Source: an uncultured Caulobacterales bacterium
GTDB lineage: Bacteria > Pseudomonadota > Alphaproteobacteria > Caulobacterales > Maricaulaceae
Direction: 5' to 3'
Length of the DNA stretch: 31,750 nucleotides
Assembly: GCA_938007945.1 (NCBI GenBank)
Contig: CALLME010000302.1
Coordinates: 1-31,750 of the forward strand
Position 1 is the stretch's first letter; each line of letters begins with the position of its first letter. Under the pieces are notes generated by a model that saw only the letters and a list, made by a program, of their open reading frames with translations, searched no databases and was not told the origin of the DNA. The position numbers and the translations under genes are program-made. Below are positions 16,010-25,494 of the stretch, piece after piece.

Positions 16010-16903
16010 TTAGCTGATACCGTCCAGTACCTTTTGGAGATAATGACCGTAGCCACTTTTTTTCAGCGGTGCCGCGAGGGCTGCGAGCGCGTCACGGTCA
16101 ATCCATTCATTACGGTAAGCAATGACTTCGGGGCAGCAGATACGCTGCCCTTGGCGTTCTTCAATGACGCTCACAAATTGCGCCGCTTGCAGCAGCGATC
16201 TATGTGTCCCTGTGTCGAGCCAAGTTGTGCCGTCATCCAAGATTTCAACGCGGAGCTCTTCCCGGTCAAGATAGACTTGATTGAGCGCGGTAATTTCGAG
16301 CTCGCCGCGCGCAGAGGGTTTTAAGCCTTTAGCGTGTGTCGGGGCATGGGCGTCATAGAAATAGAGGCCAGTGACGGCGTAATTGCTGTCGGGCACTTTG
16401 GGTTTTTCGACAAGAGAAACCGCATTCATATCCGCATCAAATCCCACTACGCCATAAGCGGAAGGATTATTGACGCGGTAGCCAAAAACGCTCGCGCCTT
16501 CGATTATTTGATTTGCCGCGCGAATGGATTGGGTGAAAGCGGAGCCAAAAAAGAGATTATCGCCTAAGATAAGCGCAGAGGGGGCGCCGTCTAAAAACTC
16601 TTCGGCGATGATCAGGGCTTGTGCCAGCCCGTCAGGACTTGGTTGCACGGCATATTCTATATTCAGCCCCCAACGCGCGCCATCTTGCAAGAGGTTTTTA
16701 AACGCAGGGTTATCATGCGGCGTGGTGATGATGAGAATATCACGAATGCCAGCTTCCATCAGCACAGATAGCGGATAGTAAATCATCGGCTTGTCATACA
16801 CAGGCATGAGCTGCTTTGAGACTGAAATTGTACTGGGATGCAGTCTTGTTCCACTTCCCCCTGCTAAGATGATACCTTTGCGCTGTTTGGCCTTTATGCT
16901 CAT
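16010..16903 (-). CDS. rfbA: Glucose-1-phosphate thymidylyltransferase
   Basis: RfbA/RmlA makes dTDP-glucose from glucose-1-phosphate and dTTP, the first step to dTDP-L-rhamnose. The 297 residues carry the nucleotide-binding loop KGIILAGGSGTRLHPST, the SKQLMPVYDKPMIYYPLSVLM block, ALILGDNLFFG (metal-binding Asp), VSLVEKPK and TWLDTGTH. GAGGGGG lies 4 nt before the ATG. The stop (16010-16012) abuts the stop of the plus-strand WbsX gene (16007-16009). It is the last gene of the rfbC-rfbB-rfbD-rfbA set, 49 bp after rfbD. Confidence 0.97.
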   Translation of the reverse strand: MSIKAKQRKGIILAGGSGTRLHPSTISVSKQLMPVYDKPMIYYPLSVLMEAGIRDILIITTPHDNPAFKNLLQDGARWGLNIEYAVQPSPDGLAQALIIAEEFLDGAPSALILGDNLFFGSAFTQSIRAANQIIEGASVFGYRVNNPSAYGVVGFDADMNAVSLVEKPKVPDSNYAVTGLYFYDAHAPTHAKGLKPSARGELEITALNQVYLDREELRVEILDDGTTWLDTGTHRSLLQAAQFVSVIEERQGQRICCPEVIAYRNEWIDRDALAALAAPLKKSGYGHYLQKVLDGIS

Positions 16904-16952
16904 AAACCCCCTCTACGGCCCGCCACTTCAAACCGAGCTTTTATTCGCGGTT

Positions 16953-17825
16953 TTAGGACCAATCTTTAAAGGCCTGTTCTAGCCCTTCGCGCCAATCAGG
17001 TAAAGCGCCGAACTGGGCTTCATAATTTGAGATGTCGAGCACGCTATAGGCAGGACGCGGGGCGGGTGTGGGGTAATCAGAGCTTGGAATATCTGTGACA
17101 GATACAGCGTGCGGGAGTGCGTCTGCGGCGCGCTCAAAAATAGCGCGCGCAAAATCCGCCCAACTAATCGCCTCACCTGAGCCACTGACATGATAAAAGC
17201 CCTGCGCCTGCCTATTGTCACGCAGAGCTTTCACAAGTTTCAAACAGCTCTCTGCCAAATGTCCTGCATAGGTCGGTCGCCCCATTTGGTCGCTTACGAC
17301 TGAAAGGTTATCATGCATCTGACCGAGCCTCAGCATCGTGGTCATAAAATTTTTGCCCGTACCATTAAAGACCCAAGAGGTGCGGATTATAGCGACGCGC
17401 TTATGGGCCTCAGTGACTGCCTGCTCTCCTGCGAGCTTTGAACGTCCATAAGCATTTATAGGGTTCGTTTTATCCATCGGGCGGTAAGGGGTGGAGGCTT
17501 CGCCTTTAAACACGTAATCGGTAGAAACGTGTACAAGCGGAATGTCACGGCGGGCGCAGGCGCGCGCTATTGCGGCGGGGGCGCGACCATTTACTAAGAA
17601 CGCGGTGTCGCTATTTGATTCGGCTTCGTCTACTGCAGTATAGGCCGCGGCAATAATCACACCGTCCGTCTTCAGGCCGTCAATGAAAGTCTCTATACTC
17701 GCTGGACTTTGCGTCAGGTCGAGGTCATCTCTGCCATAGGTCTGTAATGTAACACTGTAATCTGAGGCGCGAGAGATAAGCGCACGGGCGAGTTGCCCCG
17801 TCTGTCCGATGACGGTGATATGCAT
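16953..17825 (-). CDS. rfbD: dTDP-4-dehydrorhamnose reductase
   Basis: RfbD/RmlD reduces dTDP-4-keto-L-rhamnose to dTDP-L-rhamnose with NAD(P)H. The 290 residues open with the cofactor loop VIGQTGQLARAL. They contain AAYTAVDEAES, the catalytic region VSTDYVFKGEASTPYRP with YGRSKLAGEQ (YxxxK), RTSWVFNGTGKNF and the sugar-binding HVSGSGEAISWADFA. It starts 2 bp after the rfbB stop, so the two are co-translated. Confidence 0.96.
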   Translation of the reverse strand: MHITVIGQTGQLARALISRASDYSVTLQTYGRDDLDLTQSPASIETFIDGLKTDGVIIAAAYTAVDEAESNSDTAFLVNGRAPAAIARACARRDIPLVHVSTDYVFKGEASTPYRPMDKTNPINAYGRSKLAGEQAVTEAHKRVAIIRTSWVFNGTGKNFMTTMLRLGQMHDNLSVVSDQMGRPTYAGHLAESCLKLVKALRDNRQAQGFYHVSGSGEAISWADFARAIFERAADALPHAVSVTDIPSSDYPTPAPRPAYSVLDISNYEAQFGALPDWREGLEQAFKDWS

Positions 17826-17827
17826 GA

Positions 17828-18895
17828 TTAGGCGTTAGATACGGTGCGCGGCTTATCGCCAATACGCTGACCAAATTGATTGGCTTTGACCAAGGGTCGC
17901 CACCACGCCTCATTATCAATATACCAATTAAGTGTGTCTTTAAAACCCTCATCCCATTCAACAGAAGGCGTCCAGCCGAGCTCAGTCTTTATCTTATCGG
18001 CATTGACCGCATAGCGTCTGTCATGGCCGGGACGGTCATTAACAAATGTGATGAGGCTGGCGTGAAAAAAGCCGTTATCGAGCTTCTCGTCCACAAGACC
18101 GCACAGCGTATGGACGAGCTCAAGATTTGTGCGCTCATTATTGCCACCAATATTATAGGTCTCGCCAAGCCGTCCTTTTTGCAAAACAAGCAGAAGCGCG
18201 TCGGCATGATCATCTACGTAAAGCCAGTCACGAATATTCTCGCCCGTGCCGTAAACAGGAATATCTTGGCGGTGCAGCGCTTTGAGAATGACAACGGGGA
18301 TTAGCTTCTCAGGGAACTGATAAGGCCCATAATTGTTTGAGCAATTTGTTATAACGACAGGCAGACCAAAGGTACGCGACCATGCCCTTACGAGGTGGTC
18401 GCTCGCGGCTTTAGAGGCTGAGTAGGGCGAGCTTGGGTCATAAGCTGTTGTTTCTTCAAAGGCGGGATCGTCTACATCCAGATCGCCGTAGACTTCGTCA
18501 GTCGAAATATGGTGAAAGCGAAAGCGCTCTTGGCGCTCTTTGGGGAGAGCTTCAAAATAGCTGCGCGCGACTTGTAGCAGATTAAATGTGCCGATGACAT
18601 TGGTCTGGATAAATGCTCCTGGCCCGTCGATAGAGCGGTCAACGTGGGATTCGGCGGCCAGGTGCATGACAGCGTCGGGTTGATGCTGAGTGAAGACGGA
18701 TTTCAGGGCGCCGATGTCACAAATATCAATCTGTTCAAAACTGTAATTTTCAGTCTCGGCTACTGCGGCGAGATTTGCGAGATTGGCCGCATAGGTCAGG
18801 CAGTCAACATTGACGACAGAATGCCCTGCGCCGAGTGCGCGTCTGATGACCGCAGAGCCAATAAAGCCTGCGCCGCCTGTGACTAAAATCTTCAT
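17828..18895 (-). CDS. rfbB: dTDP-glucose 4,6-dehydratase
   Basis: RfbB/RmlB converts dTDP-glucose to dTDP-4-keto-6-deoxyglucose using bound NAD+. The 355 residues have the N-terminal [14 protein letters not shown] cofactor loop, [16 protein letters not shown], the active site [12 protein letters not shown] (Thr, Asp, Glu) with [15 protein letters not shown] (YxxxK), and [14 protein letters not shown], all diagnostic. It is in the operon between rfbC (56 bp upstream) and rfbD (2 bp downstream). Confidence 0.98.
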   Translation of the reverse strand: MKILVTGGAGFIGSAVIRRALGAGHSVVNVDCLTYAANLANLAAVAETENYSFEQIDICDIGALKSVFTQHQPDAVMHLAAESHVDRSIDGPGAFIQTNVIGTFNLLQVARSYFEALPKERQERFRFHHISTDEVYGDLDVDDPAFEETTAYDPSSPYSASKAASDHLVRAWSRTFGLPVVITNCSNNYGPYQFPEKLIPVVILKALHRQDIPVYGTGENIRDWLYVDDHADALLLVLQKGRLGETYNIGGNNERTNLELVHTLCGLVDEKLDNGFFHASLITFVNDRPGHDRRYAVNADKIKTELGWTPSVEWDEGFKDTLNWYIDNEAWWRPLVKANQFGQRIGDKPRTVSNA

Positions 18896-18951
18896 GGCTA
18901 CTCTTTAACGGACACAGATATAAAGGCGAATCAAAATTTCAGCACTCAGGC

Positions 18952-19518
18952 TTAAAATGGGCTTTGCGCGGAGGTGAATGTGGGGGCGGCTTGGTCTTTA
19001 GCTGACAGAACCGCTTTGGCGGGATCAAAGCCGTGGGACAGGCCCCAATCAATGCCGACTGCGCCGTCATCCCACGCAACATTGCCGTCTGCGTCGCCGT
19101 TATAATAATTGGTGCATTTATATTGGACTTCCGTGGCATTTTCTAAGGTCGAAAAGCCGTGCAAAAAGCCTTCTGGCACCCAAAGCATTTCGCCGTTTTC
19201 TGCACTTAAATAGGCGCTGACCCATTGCCCAAAACTTGACGAATCTTTACGAAAATCGACGGCGACGTCTATCACTGCGCCACGTGTGCAGCGCACAAGC
19301 TTGCCTTGCGCAAAAGGCGGGCTTTGATAATGCAGGCCGCGCACCGTGTGAACCTGCTCGCTATAGCTGTGATTGTCTTGCACAAAACGGACCTCGCGAC
19401 CAACCGCGGATTCAAACGCGTTATGCCGCCAGCTTTCCATGAACCAGCCGCGTGCATCACCGAAACGCGTTGGCGTAATGTGTAGAACGTCTTTTATATC
19501 TGTCTGAGTAAATTTCAT
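18952..19518 (-). CDS. rfbC: dTDP-4-dehydrorhamnose 3,5-epimerase
   Basis: RfbC/RmlC is a cupin that epimerises dTDP-4-keto-6-deoxyglucose at C3 and C5. The 188 residues contain DARGWFMESW, QDNHSYSEQVHTVRGLHYQ (catalytic His in GLHYQ), AVDFRKDSSSFGQW, WVPEGFLHGFSTLEN and the final GIDWGL block. It is first in order of the four rhamnose genes, 56 bp downstream of wzt. Confidence 0.97.
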   Translation of the reverse strand: MKFTQTDIKDVLHITPTRFGDARGWFMESWRHNAFESAVGREVRFVQDNHSYSEQVHTVRGLHYQSPPFAQGKLVRCTRGAVIDVAVDFRKDSSSFGQWVSAYLSAENGEMLWVPEGFLHGFSTLENATEVQYKCTNYYNGDADGNVAWDDGAVGIDWGLSHGFDPAKAVLSAKDQAAPTFTSAQSPF

Positions 19519-19574
19519 CGGCTTGCTTTAGGGATGTGGCGCGAGGCCGTCAATGCGTGACCTGTATGCAGTGT

Positions 19575-20966
19575 CTAAATCTTTATAACTGAGAGCGAAG
19601 TGCTAAGCGCGACGAGACCGTAATCATTAATCGCGCTGTTAGTTCCTTCCATGACATGCATGGCTAGCGCGTCCACTATGCGGTGCAAAAACTTATACTC
19701 GCCGTGGCTTTTTTGCATAAGGCCGACAGTTAGAAAATAAGTGCCTGGCATAAAATGGCAATCAAAATCAAAATTTACCTCAATGGTGTCCCCTTTTTTT
19801 GCGTCGCGCAAAATATTGGCTTTGCTACGTAAGTTATTCGCGCCGGCAAGTTCGACCCCGCTCACTGTTTTAAAGTAAAAGCCGTAGACGAGATGCTGCG
19901 CGTCAATCTCAAAATCTAATTTATAATTAATGCGGTAGCGTTGCCCGACGGCTAGATGATTAACCTGCGCACCTGCTGCGTTGAATATGGCAAGATTTAA
20001 TATCTTTGCGCCTTGGCTTTCATAAATCACGCTTGAATGGGAGGTGAGATCAGGATCATACCAACTCGGATCGGCCGTCAACATCTCTGTGGCGGCAATT
20101 TCGTTAGAAGCTTCTCTGCTCTTTTCTTGGGATTTTGACTCTAGCATCTTGGTGTTTTCAGAATTAACGTCGCGCGCCAGAATTTCTTTACGGACGGCCT
20201 CCGCGGCAGCGCCCGTCAGGTTCATGAGACGTTGATATTGACCTATGACCTCTTTGGGCGAGGAGATCATCAACACCTCACCGCCGTCAAGTAAGACAGC
20301 GCGGTCACATAATTCACTCACCGCTTGTGCGCTATGGGAGACGAATAAAATTGTCGTGCCTTTTATCTGCATGTCCTCAATGCGGGCAAAACATTTACGC
20401 TGAAAGGCGTCATCGCCGACAGAGAGCGCTTCATCAATAATAAGCACGTCTGGATCTGCATGGATCGCGACAGAAAAAGCGAGCCGTACATACATACCGC
20501 TAGAGTAGCTTTTAGTCGGTTGATCGATAAATTGCCCGATATCTGCAAAGCGTTCAATTTGCTCGAAGCGCGCGTCAATTTCTTCTCGTGACAGTCCAAT
20601 AATTGCGCCATTCAGATAGACATTTTCGCGGCCTGTGAAATCAGGATTAAATCCCGCGCCGAGCTCAAGCAGTGCAGCGATTCGCCCCCTGACCTCGACC
20701 GCGCCTTCTGTGGGCGTCAGCGTGCCGCAAATAATTTGCAGCAAAGTTGATTTGCCAGAGCCGTTGCGCCCGACAATTCCGACTGTCTCTCCGCGCCCGA
20801 GTTCGAGATTGACAGATTTTAGCGCTTCGAAACTTTTGAAATATACGGTCTCACGACGCCCAAATTTCGGTAGTATCATTTGTTTTAATCGGTCTTGCGG
20901 TTTTTGATAAAGGCGAAAGACTTTGGAGATATTTTTAACGCGGATGACAGAGGTGTCAGAGGACAT
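19575..20966 (-). CDS. wzt: Polysaccharide ABC transporter ATP-binding protein with C-terminal carbohydrate-binding domain
   Basis: With Wzm this ATPase exports an undecaprenyl-linked polysaccharide across the inner membrane. The 463 residues have Walker A GRNGSGKST, signature YSSGM, Walker B VLIIDEALSVGD and an H-loop SHSAQAV, all in the first ~240. The region 325-463 (SVIYESQGAKILNLAIFN onward, with QHLVYGFYFKT and GTYFLTVGLM) looks like the Wzt C-terminal beta-sandwich that, in E. coli O8/O9a, recognises the modified chain end. I chose the ATG at 20964-20966, which overlaps wzm by 11 bp; a longer frame starts at 21020 inside wzm. A modification-specific domain implies that a capping enzyme should exist, and the adjacent sulfotransferase is my candidate. 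Confidence 0.93.
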   Translation of the reverse strand: MSSDTSVIRVKNISKVFRLYQKPQDRLKQMILPKFGRRETVYFKSFEALKSVNLELGRGETVGIVGRNGSGKSTLLQIICGTLTPTEGAVEVRGRIAALLELGAGFNPDFTGRENVYLNGAIIGLSREEIDARFEQIERFADIGQFIDQPTKSYSSGMYVRLAFSVAIHADPDVLIIDEALSVGDDAFQRKCFARIEDMQIKGTTILFVSHSAQAVSELCDRAVLLDGGEVLMISSPKEVIGQYQRLMNLTGAAAEAVRKEILARDVNSENTKMLESKSQEKSREASNEIAATEMLTADPSWYDPDLTSHSSVIYESQGAKILNLAIFNAAGAQVNHLAVGQRYRINYKLDFEIDAQHLVYGFYFKTVSGVELAGANNLRSKANILRDAKKGDTIEVNFDFDCHFMPGTYFLTVGLMQKSHGEYKFLHRIVDALAMHVMEGTNSAINDYGLVALSTSLSVIKI

Positions 20967-21741
20967 CGGCAAAGCCCCCGCGTGTTTTTTGGAAACAGAT
21001 ATAGCCGAGCACGCAAACAATCAGGGCGATGACGGCGTAAATAATATAACCTGCAAGGCTTGGAAGTTGTCCAAATATAACAACATCGCGTAACATTTCT
21101 ATTGGATAGGCAATCGGATTAAAATTTATATATGGCGCTACCCAATCAGGAATGGCGTCTGGCGGATAAAAAATGGGTGCGAGAAATAAAAGCGCAGTCA
21201 TTAACGTACCGATGATTTGTCCAATATCGCGAAGATAAACGCCAAAGGCCGCGAGGGCCCATCCAAAGCCCAGGGTCATGACAATAAACGGTGCCACAAC
21301 GACCGGGGTTAAAAATGCGGTCACGGGCACAGTGCCTTTGACGTAGAATGTGGCGATGAGTAAAATGAGAAAACTGATGACAGCGTGAAAAAGCGCTGCT
21401 GCCGTGGTAACGGGCACGAGAATATCAAGTGGGAAGACGATTTTTTTTACAAAATTTGCATTAGATAATATCAAAGACGGCGCGCGGGTCAGCACGTCTG
21501 AGAAAAATTGATACATAAATAACCCTGCAAATAAAATCACAGCAAAATCAGCAGTCGAGTCTGAACCTGACCAGCGCGAATTAAAGAGGCCGCTGAATAC
21601 AAAAGTATAGACACCGAGCAAAATAAGCGGGGTAATAAATGACCACAACACGCCGAGCATGGAGCCCCGATAGCGTTCTGATATTTCGCGGCGCACCATT
21701 TGCGGCAGCAGTGAGCGATATGTTTGAAACTTTGTACCCAT
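20956..21741 (-). CDS. wzm: Polysaccharide ABC transporter permease
   Basis: This is an ABC-2 type permease of 261 residues. The N terminus TYRSLLPQMVRREISERYRGSMLGVLWSFITP is the typical amphipathic gate helix and first membrane segment. About six transmembrane helices follow, including LLGVYTFVFSGLF, AALFHAVISFLILLIATFY, FIVMTLGFGWALAAFGVYLRDI and LAGYIIYAVIALIVCVLGYICF. It pairs with Wzt downstream (11-bp overlap) and is 47 bp downstream of the large glycosyltransferase gene. Confidence 0.95.
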   Translation of the reverse strand: MGTKFQTYRSLLPQMVRREISERYRGSMLGVLWSFITPLILLGVYTFVFSGLFNSRWSGSDSTADFAVILFAGLFMYQFFSDVLTRAPSLILSNANFVKKIVFPLDILVPVTTAAALFHAVISFLILLIATFYVKGTVPVTAFLTPVVVAPFIVMTLGFGWALAAFGVYLRDIGQIIGTLMTALLFLAPIFYPPDAIPDWVAPYINFNPIAYPIEMLRDVVIFGQLPSLAGYIIYAVIALIVCVLGYICFQKTRGGFADVL

Positions 21742-21788
21742 AGAAGATTAGCGCGCGCGTTGACGGCATAATTGTGAGTCAAAAATTA

Positions 21789-24700
21789 TCATTGCGCCGC
21801 ATCCGCAATATCGAGATCAAACTGTGCGCGCAAAGTCGCGAGATAGTGTGCAGCCTTTTGCTTATAGGCCTGAGGCACATCAACGCGGCTTTGCATCAGG
21901 ACCTGCAAGCGTTTGATTTCTTCAAATTCCGCTTCGCCAAATCTTGCAATTGTGACGCTGTCAGCATGGCGGCGGTGCAGATTGAGCGGCGTGGCATGAT
22001 AGGCAATTTTTCCCGCGCTATTTCCCGCAAGTATATGCATATAAGTGGCCCAGTCTCCCGCGACACGGTAGCTTTTTATCTCATCGATATGTGCGCGGAG
22101 GACTTTCAGCAGGCTTTCGCGGTGAAAGACAACGGCGCTGACATTAGGAATAGAATTTTTAACCGACAAACCATAACGCAACTCATCTGCGCCTGTACGC
22201 ATATAATTCTCGCGCCACATCTGATTATCAATATCGCTCACATATTGCAAATAAGTCGGATCGAGAATGTCGCCGTTTTCTCCCATTTGCGAGGATTGTG
22301 TGTAGGACATGATGACGTCAGGATCTTTCTCAAAACCAGCCATGGCACTTTGTAGAAAATTTGGGTATGCGAGGTCATCAGCTTCTGCAATCCAGACATA
22401 GTCACCGCGCGCAGCCTCAACGCCTTTAAGCCACTGGGCAAATACAGAGCCGCTATTAGTTTCGTTGGGTATAAAGCGCATAGGAGTTTGCGCCTGCTCA
22501 CAAATCTCAGAAATAACCTCGAGGCTGTTATCTGTTGAGCTGTCATCAAGGATAATGATTTCGCGTAAAGGATAGCTTTGCTGCTCGATTGAGCCGACGC
22601 GGTCTTTGAGATAACGCGCGTAATTATAATTAGGGACGACGGCGCTGACCTGGGCCACATTTCTCTCAAGACCGTGCCCGCCAAGCGCAAGGAGGTCGTG
22701 GACATAGCCGCGAAAAGAAATATCGGACCGCGCCCGAAAAGCCGTCCAGATGTTTTCGCGCGCTTTGTCACCTGTGGTGAGCAGCGCTTTAAATGTGACT
22801 GATTTTAACGCCTCTATATCAAAGGCAGGCACAAGCTCTCCGCCATGCGCTGTAATAAGATCAGTCGAGCCTGTGACGCCCTCAAAGCCAATCACTGGTA
22901 ATCCAACATCGAGCGCTTCTAATACTGTTGAGGGATACGGGTCCTCGCGTGAGGTCAGCACATAAATGTCTGCGCCAGCATAAAACAAATCAGTGTCTGA
23001 AACGCGGCCTGGCAGGATAAGTTTTCCAGCCTCACACAACGCGTCCATACGCGCTTGCAAGGTCGGCTCGACCCAAGGTTCTTGGTGACCAATCCAGACG
23101 CAAATGCGGTTTGAGTTTTGCTCAGGCAAGCTATCGGCTAAATCTAAAAACAGATCAAAGCCTTTGCGATTATCTGCATAACCGACGCCGAGGATAATCT
23201 GTATTGTCGGGGAAAGGTCGAGTTTACTCCGGAGTTTTTTACGGGCTTTTGCCATCGCACGCGCGTCTCGGAAGCGGTTTATTTTATAGGCCCCTTGTGG
23301 ACAAATCACGGCTTTGTCGCCCAGCGTGCCTGTAACAGATTCGAAGTTATCCCGCACAAGAGGCGCAGGAAAGACAATCTTATCCGCGTGTGCGGCGATG
23401 TGTTTTGCGGCCGTCTCAAGATTATATTGTGCGATGACGCTGCCAAGCTCGTGAATTAAGCTAATGACAGTGTACCCAGCTTCTTTGAACGTCTGCGTGA
23501 GAGGGCTGCTCACCGTTGTATTGCAAATTGCTAAATCTGCGCCGCGCGATTTTATTTCCGTGATAAGTGTGATGACCTCATCTGAATTGGGGGGAAGACC
23601 GCTTATGTTGTGGACGCGCGCGAACTCTGAGAACGCCTCTATTAAAGGCCCGTCACCTAGTACGATAATGTCAACACGGTAACCAAATTCTTGCTTAAGC
23701 ATACGCGCCATATTCAGCGTAAGGATTTGCGCGCCGTGATGCAGCGCGTCGTGAGAGACAAGCACAACATGTTTCTTCGAGCGAAAATTGTGCGCAATGA
23801 GTGCGTCGCGCGTTGCAGCCAGATAAGCATGGCCATAGCGCGCATCAGGTTCAAGATGCGCGCCTTCCGCCCATTCATTCCAAGCATTAATAAAGATAAG
23901 GCGGTTTTCTGTGTCCTCTATGCGCGCTTCACTATCTGCTAGCGCGTTTGCGAGCCAATGCTGATAGCGCGCAGGCGTGCTGCCTGCGAAAACAGTCCCT
24001 GCTTGTTTGCGCCGCGGCGTATTATCCCAAGCGGGGCAGACCGTTCTAAAGAGTGGATATTCGGGCGTGTTGTAATTATCAGAGCGCGTCGGGAAAATAT
24101 CCCAGTCAAAGACTGTGCCGTCAAAATCATCTGACAGCGGGATAACCTGATCTGTGATATCAGGCGGCGCTGAATTATTCGGCGGAAACTCAATAGCGCC
24201 GTCAAAGCCGTAATCGCGCGGGTCGTTATTTTCAAAAGATTGTGTATAGGCGAGATAAATCTCTCCCACGCCGTTTTTGCGGCACCAATCGCGCCAACGC
24301 TTCGCGGTCGCCTTGGCATTGGGAAGCTCTATCGGTCGGTAAACGATCAAAAGTGGCTTACCGTCAATACGGCGGTAGCGGGGGTCTTTGAGATATTTCG
24401 ATATATAGGAGATGAAGGCGAGGTCGTCTTTCGTCGAGTGATTTTGTGCCATAAGGATATCGCTTTCGCGACCATCCCAACGGCGGCTCCAATTTTCATT
24501 TGCCCAACATAAGCAAAACGGCACGTCGAGCTCTTTATCCTCAAGCAAGTTCAAAAGCGGTGTTTCGAGCAGTCGCTCGCCCGCAAACCAATAAAAATAA
24601 AAACAAAACCCTTCGACGCCGTACTTGCGCGCGAGCTCAATTTGTTTGGACATAACCTCAGACGTGTCGCGTAAGTCGTAATACCCCAACTTACCTTTCG

Positions 24701-25328
24701 GGTCGGGTTCATGCGGTTGGTAATGGCCTTCATAGAGCGGCTTTGTCGGACGGACATTCGTCCATTCTGTAAAACCTTCGCCCCACCATTCGTCATTTTG
24801 CGCTATTGGATGAAATTGCGGTAGATAAAAGGCATAGAGGGCGGCTGGCAAATTTTGTGGGGCGGCCTCATTATCTCTCGGGACGTATTTCACAGGGGCA
24901 GAAGCTTTAGACCCTAACTGAACCGAAGGCGCAGTCTGCGTCAGCGCTTTCATAGGCTCGGGTGACACTTGGTCGGTAGCGAGCTGCTGGACCTTGCCTT
25001 TTTTATTTTTGCGGCCACGTTTGCGTAGCTTTTTAGTACGCAAACTATCTTTGACGATACGCAAAGGGGCTGCAAGTTTCCAGCTTTTGCTATCGTAAAG
25101 CGCATCTAAGCTTTCGCGCAATTGTCTGATATCATTTTTCGCGTTGTCGAGCTGGCTGTCTTTGAGTTTGAGGGCGTGCTCAAGTGAAGCGAGACGATCG
25201 TCCTCATCTTGGCGTGACGTGTCACCTAAGGCTGCGCTGAGCGCTTTTTTCTCTTTTTCGCTGAGGTAAACGGAGCGCTTTCCGCTTCCCAATTTAGCGA
25301 GGAGTTTTTTTGTCTCAGCTTCGGTCAT
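21789..25328 (-). CDS. Multidomain glycosyltransferase: coiled coil, WbsX/GH99-like, GT4-like and GT2 domains
   Basis: The 1179 residues contain, in order, a coiled coil (about 42-78) ending in LYDSKSWKLAAPLRIVKD (78-95), a basic linker (97-112) and a WbsX domain (about 162-520; YAFYLPQFHPIAQNDEWWGEG, FCLCWANENWSRRWDG, NAWNEWAEGAHLEPD). A GT4-like part follows (about 525-870; KKHVVLVSHDALHHGAQ, GVGYADNRKGFDLFLDLA, YVLTSREDPYPSTVLEALDVGLPVIGF). Last is a GT2 domain (about 887-1179; SAVVPNYNYARYLKDRV, ILDDSSTDNS, the DxD-like EADD). It probably builds a repeat of rhamnose and/or fucose on the cytoplasmic face, with two transferase sites in one chain. It heads the operon with wzm, wzt and the rfb genes and diverges from the sulfotransferase. 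The exact linkages cannot be read from sequence. Confidence 0.9.
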   Translation of the reverse strand: MTEAETKKLLAKLGSGKRSVYLSEKEKKALSAALGDTSRQDEDDRLASLEHALKLKDSQLDNAKNDIRQLRESLDALYDSKSWKLAAPLRIVKDSLRTKKLRKRGRKNKKGKVQQLATDQVSPEPMKALTQTAPSVQLGSKASAPVKYVPRDNEAAPQNLPAALYAFYLPQFHPIAQNDEWWGEGFTEWTNVRPTKPLYEGHYQPHEPDPKGKLGYYDLRDTSEVMSKQIELARKYGVEGFCFYFYWFAGERLLETPLLNLLEDKELDVPFCLCWANENWSRRWDGRESDILMAQNHSTKDDLAFISYISKYLKDPRYRRIDGKPLLIVYRPIELPNAKATAKRWRDWCRKNGVGEIYLAYTQSFENNDPRDYGFDGAIEFPPNNSAPPDITDQVIPLSDDFDGTVFDWDIFPTRSDNYNTPEYPLFRTVCPAWDNTPRRKQAGTVFAGSTPARYQHWLANALADSEARIEDTENRLIFINAWNEWAEGAHLEPDARYGHAYLAATRDALIAHNFRSKKHVVLVSHDALHHGAQILTLNMARMLKQEFGYRVDIIVLGDGPLIEAFSEFARVHNISGLPPNSDEVITLITEIKSRGADLAICNTTVSSPLTQTFKEAGYTVISLIHELGSVIAQYNLETAAKHIAAHADKIVFPAPLVRDNFESVTGTLGDKAVICPQGAYKINRFRDARAMAKARKKLRSKLDLSPTIQIILGVGYADNRKGFDLFLDLADSLPEQNSNRICVWIGHQEPWVEPTLQARMDALCEAGKLILPGRVSDTDLFYAGADIYVLTSREDPYPSTVLEALDVGLPVIGFEGVTGSTDLITAHGGELVPAFDIEALKSVTFKALLTTGDKARENIWTAFRARSDISFRGYVHDLLALGGHGLERNVAQVSAVVPNYNYARYLKDRVGSIEQQSYPLREIIILDDSSTDNSLEVISEICEQAQTPMRFIPNETNSGSVFAQWLKGVEAARGDYVWIAEADDLAYPNFLQSAMAGFEKDPDVIMSYTQSSQMGENGDILDPTYLQYVSDIDNQMWRENYMRTGADELRYGLSVKNSIPNVSAVVFHRESLLKVLRAHIDEIKSYRVAGDWATYMHILAGNSAGKIAYHATPLNLHRRHADSVTIARFGEAEFEEIKRLQVLMQSRVDVPQAYKQKAAHYLATLRAQFDLDIADAAQ

Positions 25329-25494
25329 GTTTTGCTTTTGAAGCTTCGCCCTTGGACTGTTTAAAACTCACACAGCTATGACGAAATGTGAGGCCTTTGT
25401 AAAGTTTTGGTCGCAATTCTCTTTAAATTTTATTGAGTCAATATACGTAAATCACAGCTTGGGAAATTGGCATGAGCGTGTTTATAAAGGCAAG

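Noticed and set aside
25378..25494. Extra 39 residues at the N terminus of the sulfotransferase
   Set aside because: The PAPS loop would sit far from the N terminus, the added segment has no family character, and the ATG at 25495 has AAAGG upstream.
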